Source of the DNA: Lachnospiraceae bacterium
GTDB taxonomy: Bacteria > Bacillota > Clostridia > Lachnospirales > Lachnospiraceae
Direction of reading: 5' to 3'
NCBI GenBank assembly: GCA_017420605.1
Contig: JAFOIS010000271.1
Coordinates: forward strand, 1-13,847
Length of the DNA: 13,847 bases
Shown here in pieces: positions 13,571 through 13,847 of the stretch; position 1 is the stretch's first letter, and every line of letters starts with the position of its first letter. Made by a program: the position numbers and the translations under genes. The notes under the pieces are model-generated. The model was not told where the DNA came from and made no database searches. It was given only the letters and a program-made list of their open reading frames with translations.

Positions 13571-13847
13571 GTGTTCGGCTACGTTACGATCAACAAAGAG
13601 GATCTGACGATCCGCGAGTATGAGAGGTATCATTCCTTCTACTGCGGACTCTGTCACACCCTGCACAAAAAGTACGGCCGTACGGGGCAGCTGACGCTGT
13701 CCTACGATACGACGTTCCTGTGCGTCCTGCTTTCCGCGCTCTACGAAGAGCCGCTGAAGGTGCGGGAGGGACGCTGCATCGTGCATCCGCTGACAAAGCA
13801 TACCGAGCGGTACGGCGCGGTCACGGAGTATACGGCGGACATGTGCA
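13571..13847 (+). CDS. DUF5685-family protein (3' partial)
   Basis: An open frame runs from GTG 13571 to the window edge (92 codons visible). GAAGGAGG at 13558-13565 gives a strong ribosome binding site 5 bases before the start. The translation begins VFGYVTINKEDLTIREYERY, continues with a CxxC pair in FYCGLCHTLHKKYG, then TLSYDTTFLCVLLSALYE and CIVHPLTKH. This pattern is one I recognise as the DUF5685 family of clostridial proteins of unknown function, possibly metal-binding through the cysteines. It follows ulaF by 58 bases with a GC-rich hairpin but no T tract between, so co-transcription is possible. Confidence 0.75.
   Translation, partial: MFGYVTINKEDLTIREYERYHSFYCGLCHTLHKKYGRTGQLTLSYDTTFLCVLLSALYEEPLKVREGRCIVHPLTKHTERYGAVTEYTADMC

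Overview
The window looks like chromosome from a GC-rich anaerobic Firmicute, most likely a gut Clostridia member (Lachnospiraceae or a relative). The grounds are Gram-positive style ribosome binding sites (AGGAGG-type) before most genes, sigma-A-like promoters with 17-bp spacers, PTS and DeoR-family regulation, and a DUF5685-type gene at the right edge, a family I associate with Clostridia. The genus cannot be fixed from sequence alone. I see no tRNA, rRNA, CRISPR array, transposase or phage gene.

The core is an L-ascorbate (vitamin C) uptake and catabolism locus arranged around an AT-rich divergent control region (5084-5584). Rightward come ulaG (L-ascorbate-6-phosphate lactonase), ulaC (EIIA), ulaA (EIIC) and ulaB (EIIB), closed by a strong terminator at 9239-9279. 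These are followed by a HAD phosphatase gene and a DeoR-family regulator (probable UlaR). Leftward come ulaE (L-ribulose-5-phosphate 3-epimerase) and an unnamed cytosolic FG-GAP/VCBS-like protein. Then, from its own promoter, comes ptsH (HPr), followed across an internal terminator by ptsI (Enzyme I). The window therefore encodes a whole phosphorelay from PEP to ascorbate: EI, HPr, IIA, IIB, IIC. UlaF (class II aldolase-type 4-epimerase) lies about 3.6 kb beyond the ulaB terminator, behind a convergent Cof-type HAD phosphatase and a DUF3592-like membrane protein. The step between UlaG and UlaE, 3-keto-L-gulonate-6-phosphate decarboxylase (UlaD), is not in the window.

The control region carries a 12-bp direct-repeat element built on GAACA: three copies in front of ulaE and two (perhaps three) in front of ulaG, sharing an identical 17-bp block 383 bp apart. 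This is the best candidate for the UlaR operator pair. It resembles in layout the paired operators of the divergent E. coli ula promoters, where loop repression is known. Four good promoters can be read: for ulaG, ulaE, ptsH and the Cof-type HAD gene.

The edges hold an unrelated 5'-truncated small-molecule kinase (left) and a 3'-truncated DUF5685 protein (right). The observations most worth pursuing are the operator array, the absent UlaD, the uncharacterised FG-GAP-like protein, the HPr without the regulatory serine, and the terminator between ptsH and ptsI.
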